A stretch of 37,545 nt of DNA, taken from contig JAGNBF010000045.1 in NCBI GenBank assembly GCA_018004935.1, forward strand, positions 19,838-57,382, read 5' to 3'. Below the pieces are notes generated by a model. The model searched no databases. It worked only from the letters and a program-made list of their open reading frames with translations, and was not told where the DNA came from. The first letter of the stretch is position 1; every line of letters starts with the position of its first letter. Made by a program: the position numbers and the translations under genes. Origin of the DNA: Chloroflexota bacterium. GTDB lineage: Bacteria > Chloroflexota > Anaerolineae > Promineifilales > Promineifilaceae. Of the stretch, positions 1 through 7,773 are shown one piece after another.

Positions 1-125
1 TCTGTGATAACAATAATAATCAGGAATTTGTTGTTGTTTGGTAACTATACGGCCAAAGGGTCTAATCTGACATTCTCCCGCCGTGTCGCTGTGCCGCTTT
101 ATTGCCACGTCGGGAATATTCGAGG

Positions 126-345
126 TTACCCCTAACCCCGCACCAAACCGCCCCGGTTGTTCATTAAATTTTTAATCGGGTAACGCATTCATTGACCCCA
201 TCCCCCCCCCTGCCGATTCCCGAGGGAAGGGGGAAATGCCCCTTAGAAAAGTTCCCCGCCCCTGGGGGCGGGGTTAGGGGTGGGGGGATTCCATTACCTG
301 ATTAATTTTTCAAACTACAAGTGGGGCGGTTTGGGGCGGGGTCTT
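126..345. repeat. Large nested inverted repeat, GC-rich element (family I, core-less copy)
   Basis: The arm at 136-154 pairs with 323-341 at 18 of 19 positions, and AT-rich inner arms (about 163-180 and 292-312) also pair. The inside (about 200-290) holds, in reverse orientation, the same left and right blocks seen around 33200 and 33380, but without the central hairpin present there. The whole 1-635 stretch has no convincing gene. Besides this element it holds a TGAGCTTGTCGAAG repeat at 417-444 and a short CCCGGAAACATTGAGA fragment near 478. Confidence 0.7.
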
Positions 346-416
346 CAGCCTAAACCTACCCAGGCTGTTGCTGTCAATAAAATGTCATTTTATGACCGTG
401 GTAAGTATATACACCT

Positions 417-444
417 TCTCAAGGGCTGAGCTTGTCGAAGCCCG
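417..444. repeat. Interspersed repeat family A (GGGCTGAGCTTGTCGAAGCC)
   Basis: This short repeat recurs through the spacers, singly or as inverted pairs: about 4401-4459, 8812-8872, 16262-16292, 20420-20472, 26527-26548 (partial) and 37405-37450. The paired form makes a stem. No coding function is visible. Confidence 0.75.
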
Positions 445-635
445 ATGCGGCCTTGGATAAACTCAGGCCTCGTTTACCCGGAAACATTGAGAAGATACCT
501 ATCTAATAATAAATATTGGGTGCGGTCGTTTCTGTTGTACGCGCAGTAATGGGTATAAACGATTTGGGTATGATGGTTCAATGAACGGAGCACATCCCAA
601 CCCTTAGACGTTTTGCCTTACCTTGGAGCAAGCCC

Positions 636-1772
636 GTGAAGCGACTTCGACTAGATCAACTGTTTGATGCTCTTCTGCCGTTTTTTGCCACTTTGGCCGC
701 CCTGGCCATTGGCGGAGTGATGCTTCTTTTGATGGGGGCCAATCCCCTGCAAGGATATGCCGCCTTGCTGGATGGTGCTTTTGGGAGCACCAATGCCCTT
801 GCTGATACCCTTGTGAAAGCCACACCCCTTTTGCTTGTGGGCCTGGGCATTTGTATCGCCTTCCGGGGCGGGGTTATCAACATCGGCGGTGAAGGCCAGA
901 TGATCCTTGGTGCTTTAGCGGGGACGGTCATTGGTCTGACTCTGCCCGATGCCCCGGGCCTTTTTGTGGTTCCTCTGGCGCTCCTGGCTGGTTTACTTGC
1001 CGGAGCCGTGTGGGGGGGCATTCCCGGTTATCTCAAAGCCCGCTTTAACGTCAACGAAATTCTCAGCACGATTATGATGAATGTCATTGCCGTGCAATTG
1101 ATGAATTTACTCCTGCGGGACGCCCTGATTGATACACAACAGACAGGTGCGGCCCGGATTCCCCAAACGGTACGACTCGCGGCCGCGTTCGATCTCCCTC
1201 GCCTTGTCCCGACCCGACTTCATTTAGGTACACTTATCGCCATTTTATTGGCCTTTGCTGTTTACTTCTTGCTCTGGCGTACTACTTTAGGGTATCGCAT
1301 TCGGGCAGTGGGGTTAAACCAACATGCTTCCCGTTATGCGGGCATTCAGGTCAACCGGTATATGGTCTTATCGCTCCTACTTAGTGGGGCGATGGCCGGA
1401 TTGGCGGGGGTGATTCAGGTGTATGGTGTGAATCACCGTATGGTAACAGATGGCACAGCCGCCGGTTTCACCGGTTCGGCCGGGTTTAATGGGATTGTGG
1501 CGGCGTTGTTTGGTCAGTTACACCCCATCGGTACAATTCCAGCCTCTTTCTTGTTTGGTGCTCTGCTGGTAGGGGCGAATAAATTACAGCGTGTGTCGCA
1601 GGTTCCGGCGGCCTTGATTACTGCCCTGAATGGCCTGGTGGTGGTGTTTGTGGTTAGCAGTGATTTCTGGCGACGGCGACGGGCGCACAATCGGGCACTG
1701 GCTGAGGTCGCGGCCGCGCACAAAGAGGAACTATCCACTCCTATCCAACCTGACCTGCAAGGCACTGATTAA
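636..1772 (+). CDS. ABC transporter permease, BMP/nucleoside-type (NupP/YufP-like)
   Basis: Inner-membrane permease of 378 residues, of the branched-chain/simple-sugar (BPD_transp_2) type. It is very hydrophobic with around ten predicted membrane spans. Diagnostic stretches are NIGGEGQ at 82-88 and KARFNVNEILSTIMMN at 134-149, matching the first-permease type of importers that work with a Bmp-family lipoprotein. The GTG start is set by GGAG at 625-628, seven bases upstream. A second permease, a Bmp lipoprotein and a double ATPase follow on the same strand, the same four components as the Bacillus subtilis guanosine importer NupNOPQ. The substrate is therefore probably a nucleoside or related compound, but it cannot be read from sequence. 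Confidence 0.9.
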   Translation: MKRLRLDQLFDALLPFFATLAALAIGGVMLLLMGANPLQGYAALLDGAFGSTNALADTLVKATPLLLVGLGICIAFRGGVINIGGEGQMILGALAGTVIGLTLPDAPGLFVVPLALLAGLLAGAVWGGIPGYLKARFNVNEILSTIMMNVIAVQLMNLLLRDALIDTQQTGAARIPQTVRLAAAFDLPRLVPTRLHLGTLIAILLAFAVYFLLWRTTLGYRIRAVGLNQHASRYAGIQVNRYMVLSLLLSGAMAGLAGVIQVYGVNHRMVTDGTAAGFTGSAGFNGIVAALFGQLHPIGTIPASFLFGALLVGANKLQRVSQVPAALITALNGLVVVFVVSSDFWRRRRAHNRALAEVAAAHKEELSTPIQPDLQGTD

Positions 1773-1843
1773 TTCAGACCCTAACAATTTTCTCAAGGTG
1801 TGTTTCATAACGCTCAGCCCTCGAGAGCCTTAGTAGCTACTAA

Positions 1844-1923
1844 GTAATCGTCCAAAAATAACCTGGGGGGCGCGGTCAGGAGACCGGCCACAGCAAACCG
1901 CTAAGTTAAAAACGAACGATTAC
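1844..1923. repeat. Short inverted-repeat element carrying the GGTCAGGAGACCGGCCAC module
   Basis: Ends GTAATCGTCCAAAAATAAC and GTTAAAAACGAACGATTAC are imperfect terminal inverted repeats. The interior is the GCGCGGTCAGGAGACCGGCCACAG module (family E), which recurs near 2104-2155, 9734-9760, 16436-16460, 24345-24370, 27546-27570 and 33708-33735. It lies in the 419 bp spacer between the two permease genes. Confidence 0.65.
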
Positions 1924-1948
1924 GAATTAACTGATACACACTCTGTCC

Positions 1949-2042
1949 GTAAGCGTTCAGTCCCTCGGGTGAGAAAGCCTTCCGAAGGTTTCGGGAAAGG
2001 TGTTGACCAGTGGAACAAACCTTCGGAAGGCTGAACGCTTAC
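1949..2042. repeat. MITE-like element 1 with GTAAGCGTTCAG terminal inverted repeats
   Basis: GTAAGCGTTCAG at 1949-1960 is exactly inverted as CTGAACGCTTAC at 2031-2042. Inside, a second inverted pair, AGCCTTCCGAAGGTTT and AAACCTTCGGAAGGCT, abuts the outer one, so the 94 bp could extrude as a cruciform. Four further elements with the same ends are at 7309, 9564, 13728 and 24537. Confidence 0.8.
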
Positions 2043-2077
2043 CTCTGTCCCAAACTTTTGGGAATATTCATGTATCT

Positions 2078-2169
2078 TCTCAATAACTCGGGGTGGATCG
2101 GGCCGGTCTCCTGACCGTGACCGCTGGTGGCTCGGTCAGGAGACCGGCCACAGCCCCGAAATATTGAGA
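2078..2169. repeat. Inverted-repeat element (TCTCAATAACTCGGGG ends, family J)
   Basis: The left end TCTCAATAACTCGGGG and right end CCCCGAAATATTGAGA are inverted relatives. Between them lie two copies of the GGTCAGGAGACCGGCC module in opposite orientations. A shorter relative is at about 33676-33750. It ends 22 bases before the second permease gene. Confidence 0.7.
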
Positions 2170-2191
2170 TGTTACATATTCATGAACAAAA

Positions 2192-3124
2192 ATGATAACT
2201 GACATCCTCACCACACAAGTCCTCATTGGTGTTTTAACCTCTGGTATTCGTCTGGCAACGCCCTACCTGTACGCCGCCATTGGCGAAACCTTTGGCCAGC
2301 GAAGTGGCGTCCTTAACCTGGGCGTAGATGGCATGATGCTTATGGGAGCCTTTTCTGCCTATTATGTGGTCCTCAGATCCGGCAATCTGGCCCTTGGGTT
2401 ACTCATTGCCTGTTTGGTAGGAGCCATTATGGGGTTGGCGATGGCTTTTATCAGTGTGACACTCCAGGCCGAACAGGGCATCAGTGGCATCGGGGTCTAT
2501 CTCTTTGGCCTGGGTATGAGTGATTTGCTTTTTCAGGCCTTTATCGGGACTCCTATTCCTATCACCGGTTTCCCCGAACTTCCCATCCCTTTATTGAGCC
2601 AGATTCCTGGCATCGGGGAAATCTTTTTTCGGCAAAATATCCTGGTGTATGGGGCGTACTTGCTCGTACCCATTGCCTGGTTTGTGCTGAACAAGACCAC
2701 TTTTGGCCTGCAAATACGGGCGGTAGGCGAAAACCCGGAATCGGCTGATTCGCTGGGAGTGAATGTGGCCCGAGTGCGCTATGTTACTGTTACCTTAGGG
2801 GGATTGCTTTCGGGGCTGGCGGGGGCGTCACTTTCGATTGCGATGGTCAATATTTTCCAGCAGAACCTAACCAATGGGCAGGGTTTTATCGCTGTAGCAC
2901 TGGTCTATTTTGGTGGTTGGCGACCCACTTATGTGTTGGCCGGTTCGCTCATTTTTAGCCTGGTCAATGCGTTGCAACTGTGGGTACAGGTGTTACGCAT
3001 TCCCATTTCCTCGGATGTGGCGGTGATGTTGCCCTACATCCTTACGATTGTGGTTTTAGTGTTGACGGCACAGCGGGTGCGGCCGCCAGCGGCATTAACC
3101 AAGCCCTATTCACGCGGGGGTTAA
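2192..3124 (+). CDS. ABC transporter permease, BMP/nucleoside-type (NupQ/YufQ-like)
   Basis: Second membrane subunit of the importer, 310 residues, the usual length for this subtype. The marker NLGVDGMMLMGA at 42-53 corresponds to the NIGxEGMMLxGA signature of this permease family, and about eight to nine hydrophobic spans follow. It would form a heterodimeric channel with the product of the preceding gene. The ATG at 2192 has only a weak ribosome-binding sequence. An overlapping six-codon ORF in another frame starts at 2182 (ATGAACAAAAATGATAACTGA) and could couple or compete for initiation. The 419 bp spacer upstream is filled with palindromic elements, so the two permeases need not share one uninterrupted transcript. 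Confidence 0.9.
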   Translation: MITDILTTQVLIGVLTSGIRLATPYLYAAIGETFGQRSGVLNLGVDGMMLMGAFSAYYVVLRSGNLALGLLIACLVGAIMGLAMAFISVTLQAEQGISGIGVYLFGLGMSDLLFQAFIGTPIPITGFPELPIPLLSQIPGIGEIFFRQNILVYGAYLLVPIAWFVLNKTTFGLQIRAVGENPESADSLGVNVARVRYVTVTLGGLLSGLAGASLSIAMVNIFQQNLTNGQGFIAVALVYFGGWRPTYVLAGSLIFSLVNALQLWVQVLRIPISSDVAVMLPYILTIVVLVLTAQRVRPPAALTKPYSRGG

Positions 3125-3280
3125 TGGTTTTATCGAAAGAGGATAGTTAATGGGTGTATGGGTTGAATGGGTGAATGATGAACGTCGGTACTTTTTCCGT
3201 TGTTTACTATTTAACTGTTCAACCATGCAACGATTAATTATTTAACTCACAAACGCATAGTGGAAAAGTGGAGGTTTGCC

Positions 3281-4276
3281 ATGAAGAAGAAAGGAATATT
3301 GTTTCTGATGTTGGTGTTGTTAGCAGTGATTCTGACTGCCTGTGGTAGTGGGGGGACGGCGGATGATGACGGCGTGTTTAAGGTTGCCGTGATTATGCCC
3401 AGCGCCACCAATGATCTGGCGTTTAGCCAGAGTATGTTCGATGCCCTGACGGAAATTCAAACCGAGATGGGGGCTGAGAACTTCGAGTTTGTGTTTGCGG
3501 ATAATAGTTTTGTGGTGGAAGATGCCGCGGCCGCGATTCGGGATTGGGCTGGTCAGGATTACGACCTCATTATTGCCCACGGCTCCCAGTACGGGGCCTC
3601 GTTGCAAGAAATCGCCCCCGATTTCCCTGAAGTCAGCTTTGCCTGGGGTACAGCGGGTGACACCTTTGGTCTGGACAATGTGTACGCCTATGAGGCTCAG
3701 TCGGATCAGGGTGGGTACGTTTTGGGTGTGTTAGCCGCCTCTATGTCTGAAAGCAACGTTATTGGTGTGGTTGGCCCGTTGGAAGTAGGGGATGCCAAGT
3801 TGTACGTGGATGGCTTTAAGGCCGGAGCTTCTGCCACCAACGCTGATGTGCAGGTCAACGTCAACTACATCGGCTCTTTTAGTGATGTGGCTCTGGCGAC
3901 CGAAGCGGCCAATACGCATGTGGATGCTGGCGCGGACGTGCTGACTGGTTCGGCGCAAATGGTTGTTGGTGCGGTGGGTGTGGCCAAAGACAGCGGGGCG
4001 CTCTGGTTCGGTACCCAATCCAATCAGACATCCCTGGCCCCAGAAATTGTGGTTGCCAGCCAGGTATATGACTGGAAGGTGGTGTTGGATGAGATCATCG
4101 CCAATGTAAAAGATGGCACATTGGGCGGTGAGGCGTTTATCATCACCCTGGAAAATGAAGGGCTGGTGATTGAGTATAACGATGCCTATGATGTGCCTGC
4201 TGAAGCGAAAGCGGCCGCGGACGAAGCCATAGCCGGTATTATTGATGGCTCTATCACTACTGGTGTTGGCGAGTAA
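3281..4276 (+). CDS. BMP-family substrate-binding lipoprotein
   Basis: Extracytoplasmic substrate-binding lipoprotein of the Bmp/PnrA family, 331 residues. The ATG at 3281 is preferred over an in-frame GTG at 3260, because GGAGG at 3270-3274 is correctly spaced for it. The N-terminus is a classic lipoprotein signal: KKK, a hydrophobic run, then the lipobox LTAC with Cys21 as the lipidated residue. The mature part has the periplasmic-binding-protein fold typical of the family, with stretches such as DLIIAHGSQYG, GADVLTGSAQMVVG and SQVYDWKVVLDEI. It would deliver substrate, probably nucleosides, to the neighbouring permeases. The 156 bp upstream spacer has no clear palindrome and may hold a promoter. 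Confidence 0.92.
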   Translation: MKKKGILFLMLVLLAVILTACGSGGTADDDGVFKVAVIMPSATNDLAFSQSMFDALTEIQTEMGAENFEFVFADNSFVVEDAAAAIRDWAGQDYDLIIAHGSQYGASLQEIAPDFPEVSFAWGTAGDTFGLDNVYAYEAQSDQGGYVLGVLAASMSESNVIGVVGPLEVGDAKLYVDGFKAGASATNADVQVNVNYIGSFSDVALATEAANTHVDAGADVLTGSAQMVVGAVGVAKDSGALWFGTQSNQTSLAPEIVVASQVYDWKVVLDEIIANVKDGTLGGEAFIITLENEGLVIEYNDAYDVPAEAKAAADEAIAGIIDGSITTGVGE

Positions 4277-4294
4277 GACAATTTAGAAGATGGG

Positions 4295-4382
4295 GCATGG
4301 TGCAAAAGTCGGCAAGCTGTGCTTAACATTTTGTAGGGCGATTTGGTAAATCGCCCCTTTGTAAAGCCACCTGAACCATGCC
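4295..4382. repeat. Family D element (GGGCATGGT ends, GGGCGATTT hairpin)
   Basis: Ends GGGCATGGT and ACCATGCC are inverted, and the interior holds the hairpin GGGCGATTTGGTAAATCGCCC. Relatives are at 20597-20717 and 24390-24510. A shorter copy without the hairpin is at 14950-15012. The hairpin alone recurs in the 9825-10348 array and at 32953-33018. Confidence 0.75.
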
Positions 4383-4400
4383 GAAAACGTAGTAACTACT

Positions 4401-4571
4401 AAGCCCGTTGCCTGAGCTTGTCGCAGGCAAACGGGCTGAGACAAGCTCAGCCCTGGAGAGGGTTATAGTTTTCAAGAAAAAGATTTTGGCTGTACGGGCA
4501 CAACCCTCGTGGTTGCCCTCTCGTGACAGGGCAGGCACAAGGCCAGCCCGTACCCAAAATCATTTCTTATT
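4401..4571. repeat. Family A inverted pair followed by family C repeat
   Basis: 4401-4459 is an inverted pair of the AGCTTGTC repeat. 4462-4566 is family C, recognisable by AAGAAAAAGATTTT, CTGTACGGGCA, the GGTTGCC block and GGGCAGGCACAAGGCCAGCCC. Family C recurs at about 8660-8790, 15070-15175, 17375-17440, 20717-20815 and, inverted, 27325-27425. Together with the family D element these fill the 358 bp spacer before the ATPase gene. Confidence 0.7.
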
Positions 4572-4634
4572 TCCGAACGATTACTTAGATTCTTCGCTCT
4601 CTTGGCGTCTTTGCCGTTCTCTTTCTTGATCAAG

Positions 4635-6179
4635 ATGACCACAACGAACAGACTTCTCCCCTCTGGCCGCCCTTGCATTAACCATATGGAGATGCGGGGT
4701 ATTGTGAAACGGTTCCCCGGCGTGTTAGCTAATGACCGGGTTGATTTTGATGTGCGTTCTGGTGAGGTGCATGCGTTGCTGGGGGAAAATGGGGCCGGGA
4801 AAAGTACGCTGATGCGTCAGCTTTATGGACTGTATCAGCCGAATGAGGGGTCAATTCTATTTGATGGGCATCCGGTAGCGATTAACTCGCCCGCGGCCGC
4901 AATCCGGCTGGGCGTAGGTATGATTCATCAACATTTTATGCTGGTAGACTCGCTCACCGTGGCCGAAAATGTGGCCCTGGGTTTGGCCTCATCACGCGGG
5001 ATTCTGACCGATTTGGACAAAGTATCGGCGCGGATTGTGGAGTTAGCCAGCTTATATGGGTTGCTGGTAGACCCCAAGGCGTATGTCTGGCAATTATCGG
5101 TGGGGCAACAACAGCGGGTCGAGATTATTAAGGCGTTGTACCGTGGGGCGGCTCTGCTTATTTTGGATGAACCCACCGCTGTGCTGACGCCACAGGAAGT
5201 AGACGAATTTTTCGTCACTCTCAAGCAGATGGCCAATGACGGTCACGCGCTTATTTTTATTTCCCACAAACTGCATGAGGTGATGGCTTTCACGGATAGG
5301 GTGACAGTTCTGCGTGATGGGCGTAATGTGGGTGCAATTGCCACGAAGGATACTAACAAAACCGACCTGGCCCGGATGATGGTGGGACGGGAATTAAATC
5401 TGAACCCGTATCGGCCACCCGTGGAAATCGGGGTGGCCCGGCTGACGCTGGATAAAGTGCAGGCGCAAAGTGATCGGGGGGTACCGGCTTTGCGCGGGGT
5501 ATCGTTGGAAGTGCGGGCTGGTGAAATTGTGGGGTTGGCCGGGGTGTCTGGGAATGGGCAGATGGAACTGGCGGAAGTGGTGGCCGGTTTGCGGCCGCAG
5601 ACTGGGGGCCGTTTGTTCATTGATGGACACGATGTAACAGGAGAAGTCCCTGCCCAGATGATCGCCCACGGCCTCAGTTATATTCCCGAAGAGCGCAACC
5701 GGGATGGTATGATCAAAGAGTTTACCATCGCCGAAAATTTGATTTTACGCGAGAACGACAAAGCCCCATATGCCCATCATGGTGTTCTTGATTTTAAAGC
5801 GATTGCCCGCAAAGCCTCAGAGTTGGTGCAAAATTTTGCCGTCAAGACCCCATCCCTGGAAACCCCCATCAAAAACCTCTCCGGGGGAAACGCGCAAAAG
5901 GTGATTTTGGCGCGAGAACTGGCCCGTTCACCCCGTGTACTTATCGCCGCTCAACCCACCCGGGGCCTGGATATCGGGGCCACGGAATATGTGCGTGAAC
6001 GCATCATTGCCCAGCGGGAAAAGGGTACGGCCACATTGCTCATCTCTGAGGATTTGGATGAGGTGCTGGCTCTTTCGGATCGTATTGCCGTGATGTTTCA
6101 GGGGGAGATCATGGGCATTGTGGAAGGGGCGCAGGCGACACCGGAAAAGTTGGGTTTGCTGATGGCCGGAGAGAGATGA
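4635..6179 (+). CDS. ABC transporter ATP-binding protein, two-domain (NupO/YufO-like)
   Basis: Cytoplasmic ATPase driving the importer, 514 residues with two ABC domains in tandem, as in sugar and nucleoside importers. Domain 1 has Walker A GENGAGKST at 50-58, signature LSVGQQ at 154-159 and Walker B LLILDE at 174-179. Domain 2 has the family's degenerate P-loop GVSGNGQ at 303-309, signature LSGGN at 415-419 and the Walker B position LIAAQPTRGLD, where the usual D-E pair is replaced, as is common in this subfamily. The start is uncertain: ATG 4635, ATG 4686 and ATG 4692 are all in frame, and a TTG at 4602 is possible. 4635 is the compromise; no strong ribosome-binding site decides it. Confidence 0.9.
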   Translation: MTTTNRLLPSGRPCINHMEMRGIVKRFPGVLANDRVDFDVRSGEVHALLGENGAGKSTLMRQLYGLYQPNEGSILFDGHPVAINSPAAAIRLGVGMIHQHFMLVDSLTVAENVALGLASSRGILTDLDKVSARIVELASLYGLLVDPKAYVWQLSVGQQQRVEIIKALYRGAALLILDEPTAVLTPQEVDEFFVTLKQMANDGHALIFISHKLHEVMAFTDRVTVLRDGRNVGAIATKDTNKTDLARMMVGRELNLNPYRPPVEIGVARLTLDKVQAQSDRGVPALRGVSLEVRAGEIVGLAGVSGNGQMELAEVVAGLRPQTGGRLFIDGHDVTGEVPAQMIAHGLSYIPEERNRDGMIKEFTIAENLILRENDKAPYAHHGVLDFKAIARKASELVQNFAVKTPSLETPIKNLSGGNAQKVILARELARSPRVLIAAQPTRGLDIGATEYVRERIIAQREKGTATLLISEDLDEVLALSDRIAVMFQGEIMGIVEGAQATPEKLGLLMAGER

Positions 6180-6227
6180 GTGTGACTGTAGATTTTCAGA
6201 AATTGGAAACCGCTTTAGTGTATAAGT

Positions 6228-7040
6228 TTAGGCGACAGCGGCGGCGGATCTGGGTCGCAGTTGGATAGGATTTGGGTTTTGGGGTTTGGTGATAGGCCTT
6301 CCAGGTGAGATGAAGGGGATGGGTGTAGGGGATGAAGGCCAGGGGGTGTCTGGTTCGTCTGGGTGGGGGGATGGTGGTTGATGGGTATCGTTTTGACAGT
6401 TGTTGTTCCATAGGTCATCGAGTTCATGCGCGGCCGCGTGCCCTTCCGTTACTCGAATCGCTTCCCGCACCGTTTCCACTGCTTCTACACCCCCTATCAA
6501 AGCCAGTTTGATGCCAATGTGGCGCACGATGTCGCTGGGATGACCATAAAAAGTTCCAAACCGTTGATGTAAATGACTTAATTCCTGGCTGTATTGAGTC
6601 AGGGTATCGTCGGAACGACACCAGGTATAAAGGCACCAAAATTTGAAGAGGGGATATTGATCGGGGCGGGTGTTACGTAATTGATAGAAAGAGTCCCAGG
6701 CTTCCTGATTGTTGAAGGGTAATGGGAAGAGTGTGTCGCCTTGAATGGCGTCACGCAGGTGACGCAGGGCAAAAGCCAGGCTATTGGTGACAGGGTGGGG
6801 ATGTCCGGCCCAAGTCCAGAGTGCGTGCGCGGCCGCGTGCCGTACTATTTGTGATGAATCCTGTAATAGCTCTACCATCCGTTGCATAACCGTGGGGGTG
6901 GGTAATGCCTGTTGGGTGGCTATCGCTTCGGCTCTCACTTCGGCAAAGGGATGCGCCAGGCTTTGTAGTTGATATTCAATCTCATTTTTATCTGGTTCTG
7001 CCTGGGGAAAAGAGGGGAATTCTTCCGGGTGGTCCATCAT
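6228..7040 (-). CDS. HEAT-repeat-like protein with proline-rich tail
   Basis: Protein of 270 residues, not assigned to a known function. The ATG at 7040 is chosen because AGAGG lies seven bases upstream; longer in-frame starts lack one. Residues about 19-80 look like HEAT/Armadillo helices, with alternating Leu/Ala helices such as VRAEAIATQQAL and VRHAAAHALWTW. A second helical part (about 90-200) is rich in Trp, Tyr and His, and the last 55 residues are Pro/Thr/Ser-rich and probably disordered. Such folds usually bind proteins. A sigma-70-like promoter lies about 125 bases upstream on this strand. The next gene on the other side encodes a HutC-type regulator, and a second HEAT-like gene lies beyond it. 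Confidence 0.7.
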   Translation of the reverse strand: MMDHPEEFPSFPQAEPDKNEIEYQLQSLAHPFAEVRAEAIATQQALPTPTVMQRMVELLQDSSQIVRHAAAHALWTWAGHPHPVTNSLAFALRHLRDAIQGDTLFPLPFNNQEAWDSFYQLRNTRPDQYPLFKFWCLYTWCRSDDTLTQYSQELSHLHQRFGTFYGHPSDIVRHIGIKLALIGGVEAVETVREAIRVTEGHAAAHELDDLWNNNCQNDTHQPPSPHPDEPDTPWPSSPTPIPFISPGRPITKPQNPNPIQLRPRSAAAVA

Positions 7041-7158
7041 GGTTTTCCTCTGAAAATTTATATAGACGATCTTTTGGGGCAGGGCTGGGATGTGGGCCAT
7101 GTTTGCCGGTTTCGTTGCGGAGTGTTGCGGGGGAACAAAAAATCGGCAAATGTTTAAA

Positions 7159-7168
7159 TGTATGTACA
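7159..7168. promoter_or_regulatory. Operator-like motif at the start point of the HEAT gene
   Basis: TGTATGTACA abuts the -10 box of the minus-strand promoter and would cover the transcription start. On the minus strand it reads TGTACATACA, 8 of 10 identical to TGTCTATACA at the start point of the HutC-family gene (7735-7744). TGT-N4-ACA-type sites are used by some GntR/HutC regulators. That it is a binding site is inferred. Confidence 0.35.
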
Positions 7169-7196
7169 ATAATACATATAAATCGTTACCTGTCAA
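7169..7196 (-). promoter_or_regulatory. Sigma-70-type promoter for the HEAT-like gene
   Basis: On the minus strand, TTGACA (7191-7196), a 16-base spacer and TATTAT (7169-7174). The -35 box is perfect and the -10 box matches five of six positions. Transcription would begin near 7162, giving a leader of about 120 bases to the ATG at 7040. Confidence 0.6.
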
Positions 7197-7308
7197 GAGC
7201 GTAAAGCAAAAAAAAGAGGGAACTATACAACCTCGCTGGAGAAACCGGGTTTTTGCTTAGGCCCGCTTATGCCCTACCAGAGAAAAACGCGGTTTCTGAT
7301 GTGTGTAG

Positions 7309-7467
7309 GTAACCGTTCAGCCCTCCAAAAGTTGTAACAATACAACCCCTCACCCTAACCCTCTCCCCAGGGAGAGGGAACCAACTCCCCTCTCCCGCTT
7401 TGGGAGAGGGGCTGGGGGTGAGGGTCAGTTACCAGAGAAAAGTTCAACTTCATGACTGAATGGTTAC
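7309..7467. repeat. MITE-like element 2 (GTAACCGTTCAG ends, CTCACCCTAACCC interior)
   Basis: GTAACCGTTCAG at 7309-7320 is inverted as CTGAATGGTTAC at 7456-7467. The interior is a long stem of CCTCACCCTAACCCTCTCCCC type (family G), also found at 24198-24280 without these ends. A GAAACCGGGTTTTT repeat (family H) lies just upstream at about 7240-7300. Confidence 0.75.
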
Positions 7468-7560
7468 GTGTGTAGTTACAAAAAGAGAAAAATCACCCCC
7501 TGGTTTAATTTGTGGCAAGGAGTGTTGCCTGGGTCAGGGCGGCACTTCTCCAGAGGTATT

Positions 7561-7674
7561 ACTAGTACAGTACGGCGTAAGTAGAAACCAGGTTTATATC
7601 AAGTTGGCAAGCGATTTAAAGGAGAGAAACCTGGTTTCTAAACCTGCTAGAGACTTCTGCCCAGATGTACTAGT
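7561..7674. repeat. Nested inverted repeat upstream of the regulator gene
   Basis: The outer pair is ACTAGTAC (7561-7568) and GTACTAGT (7667-7674). The inner pair is AGAAACCAGGTTT (7583-7595) and AAACCTGGTTTCT (7627-7639). An open frame running through it (7460-7717) is therefore not credible as a gene. Confidence 0.65.
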
Positions 7675-7699
7675 TTGGCGGGTTGTGGGGGTTTGGGGA

Positions 7700-7729
7700 T
7701 TGACAGAGAATTATTAAATGTGATATTGT
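7700..7729 (+). promoter_or_regulatory. Candidate promoter of the HutC-family regulator
   Basis: TTGACA at 7700-7705, an 18-base AT-rich spacer, then TATTGT at 7724-7729. Start point near 7736, about 38 bases before the ATG. The -10 box is imperfect. Confidence 0.5.
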
Positions 7730-7734
7730 TTATT

Positions 7735-7744
7735 TGTCTATACA
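7735..7744. promoter_or_regulatory. Operator-like motif TGTCTATACA at the regulator's own start point
   Basis: An imperfect palindrome covering the predicted transcription start, placed where an autorepressor would block initiation. A near copy lies at the start point of the HEAT gene (7159-7168). Regulation is inferred. Confidence 0.35.
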
Positions 7745-7773
7745 TTTACCGATAAAAAGGAGAACATCAACTT

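Noticed and set aside
604-825. Minus-strand open frame facing the first permease gene
   Set aside because: It begins inside the permease reading frame on the opposite strand, has no ribosome-binding site, and its composition is that of an antisense shadow.
4462-4566. tRNA-like folding of the family C repeat (GTTGCC stems)
   Set aside because: There is no cloverleaf with anticodon and TTC loops. The stems are simple inverted repeats that recur across the spacers.
7460-7717. 85-residue open frame before the regulator gene
   Set aside because: It lies across two nested inverted repeats and overlaps the end of a MITE-like element; there is no ribosome-binding site.
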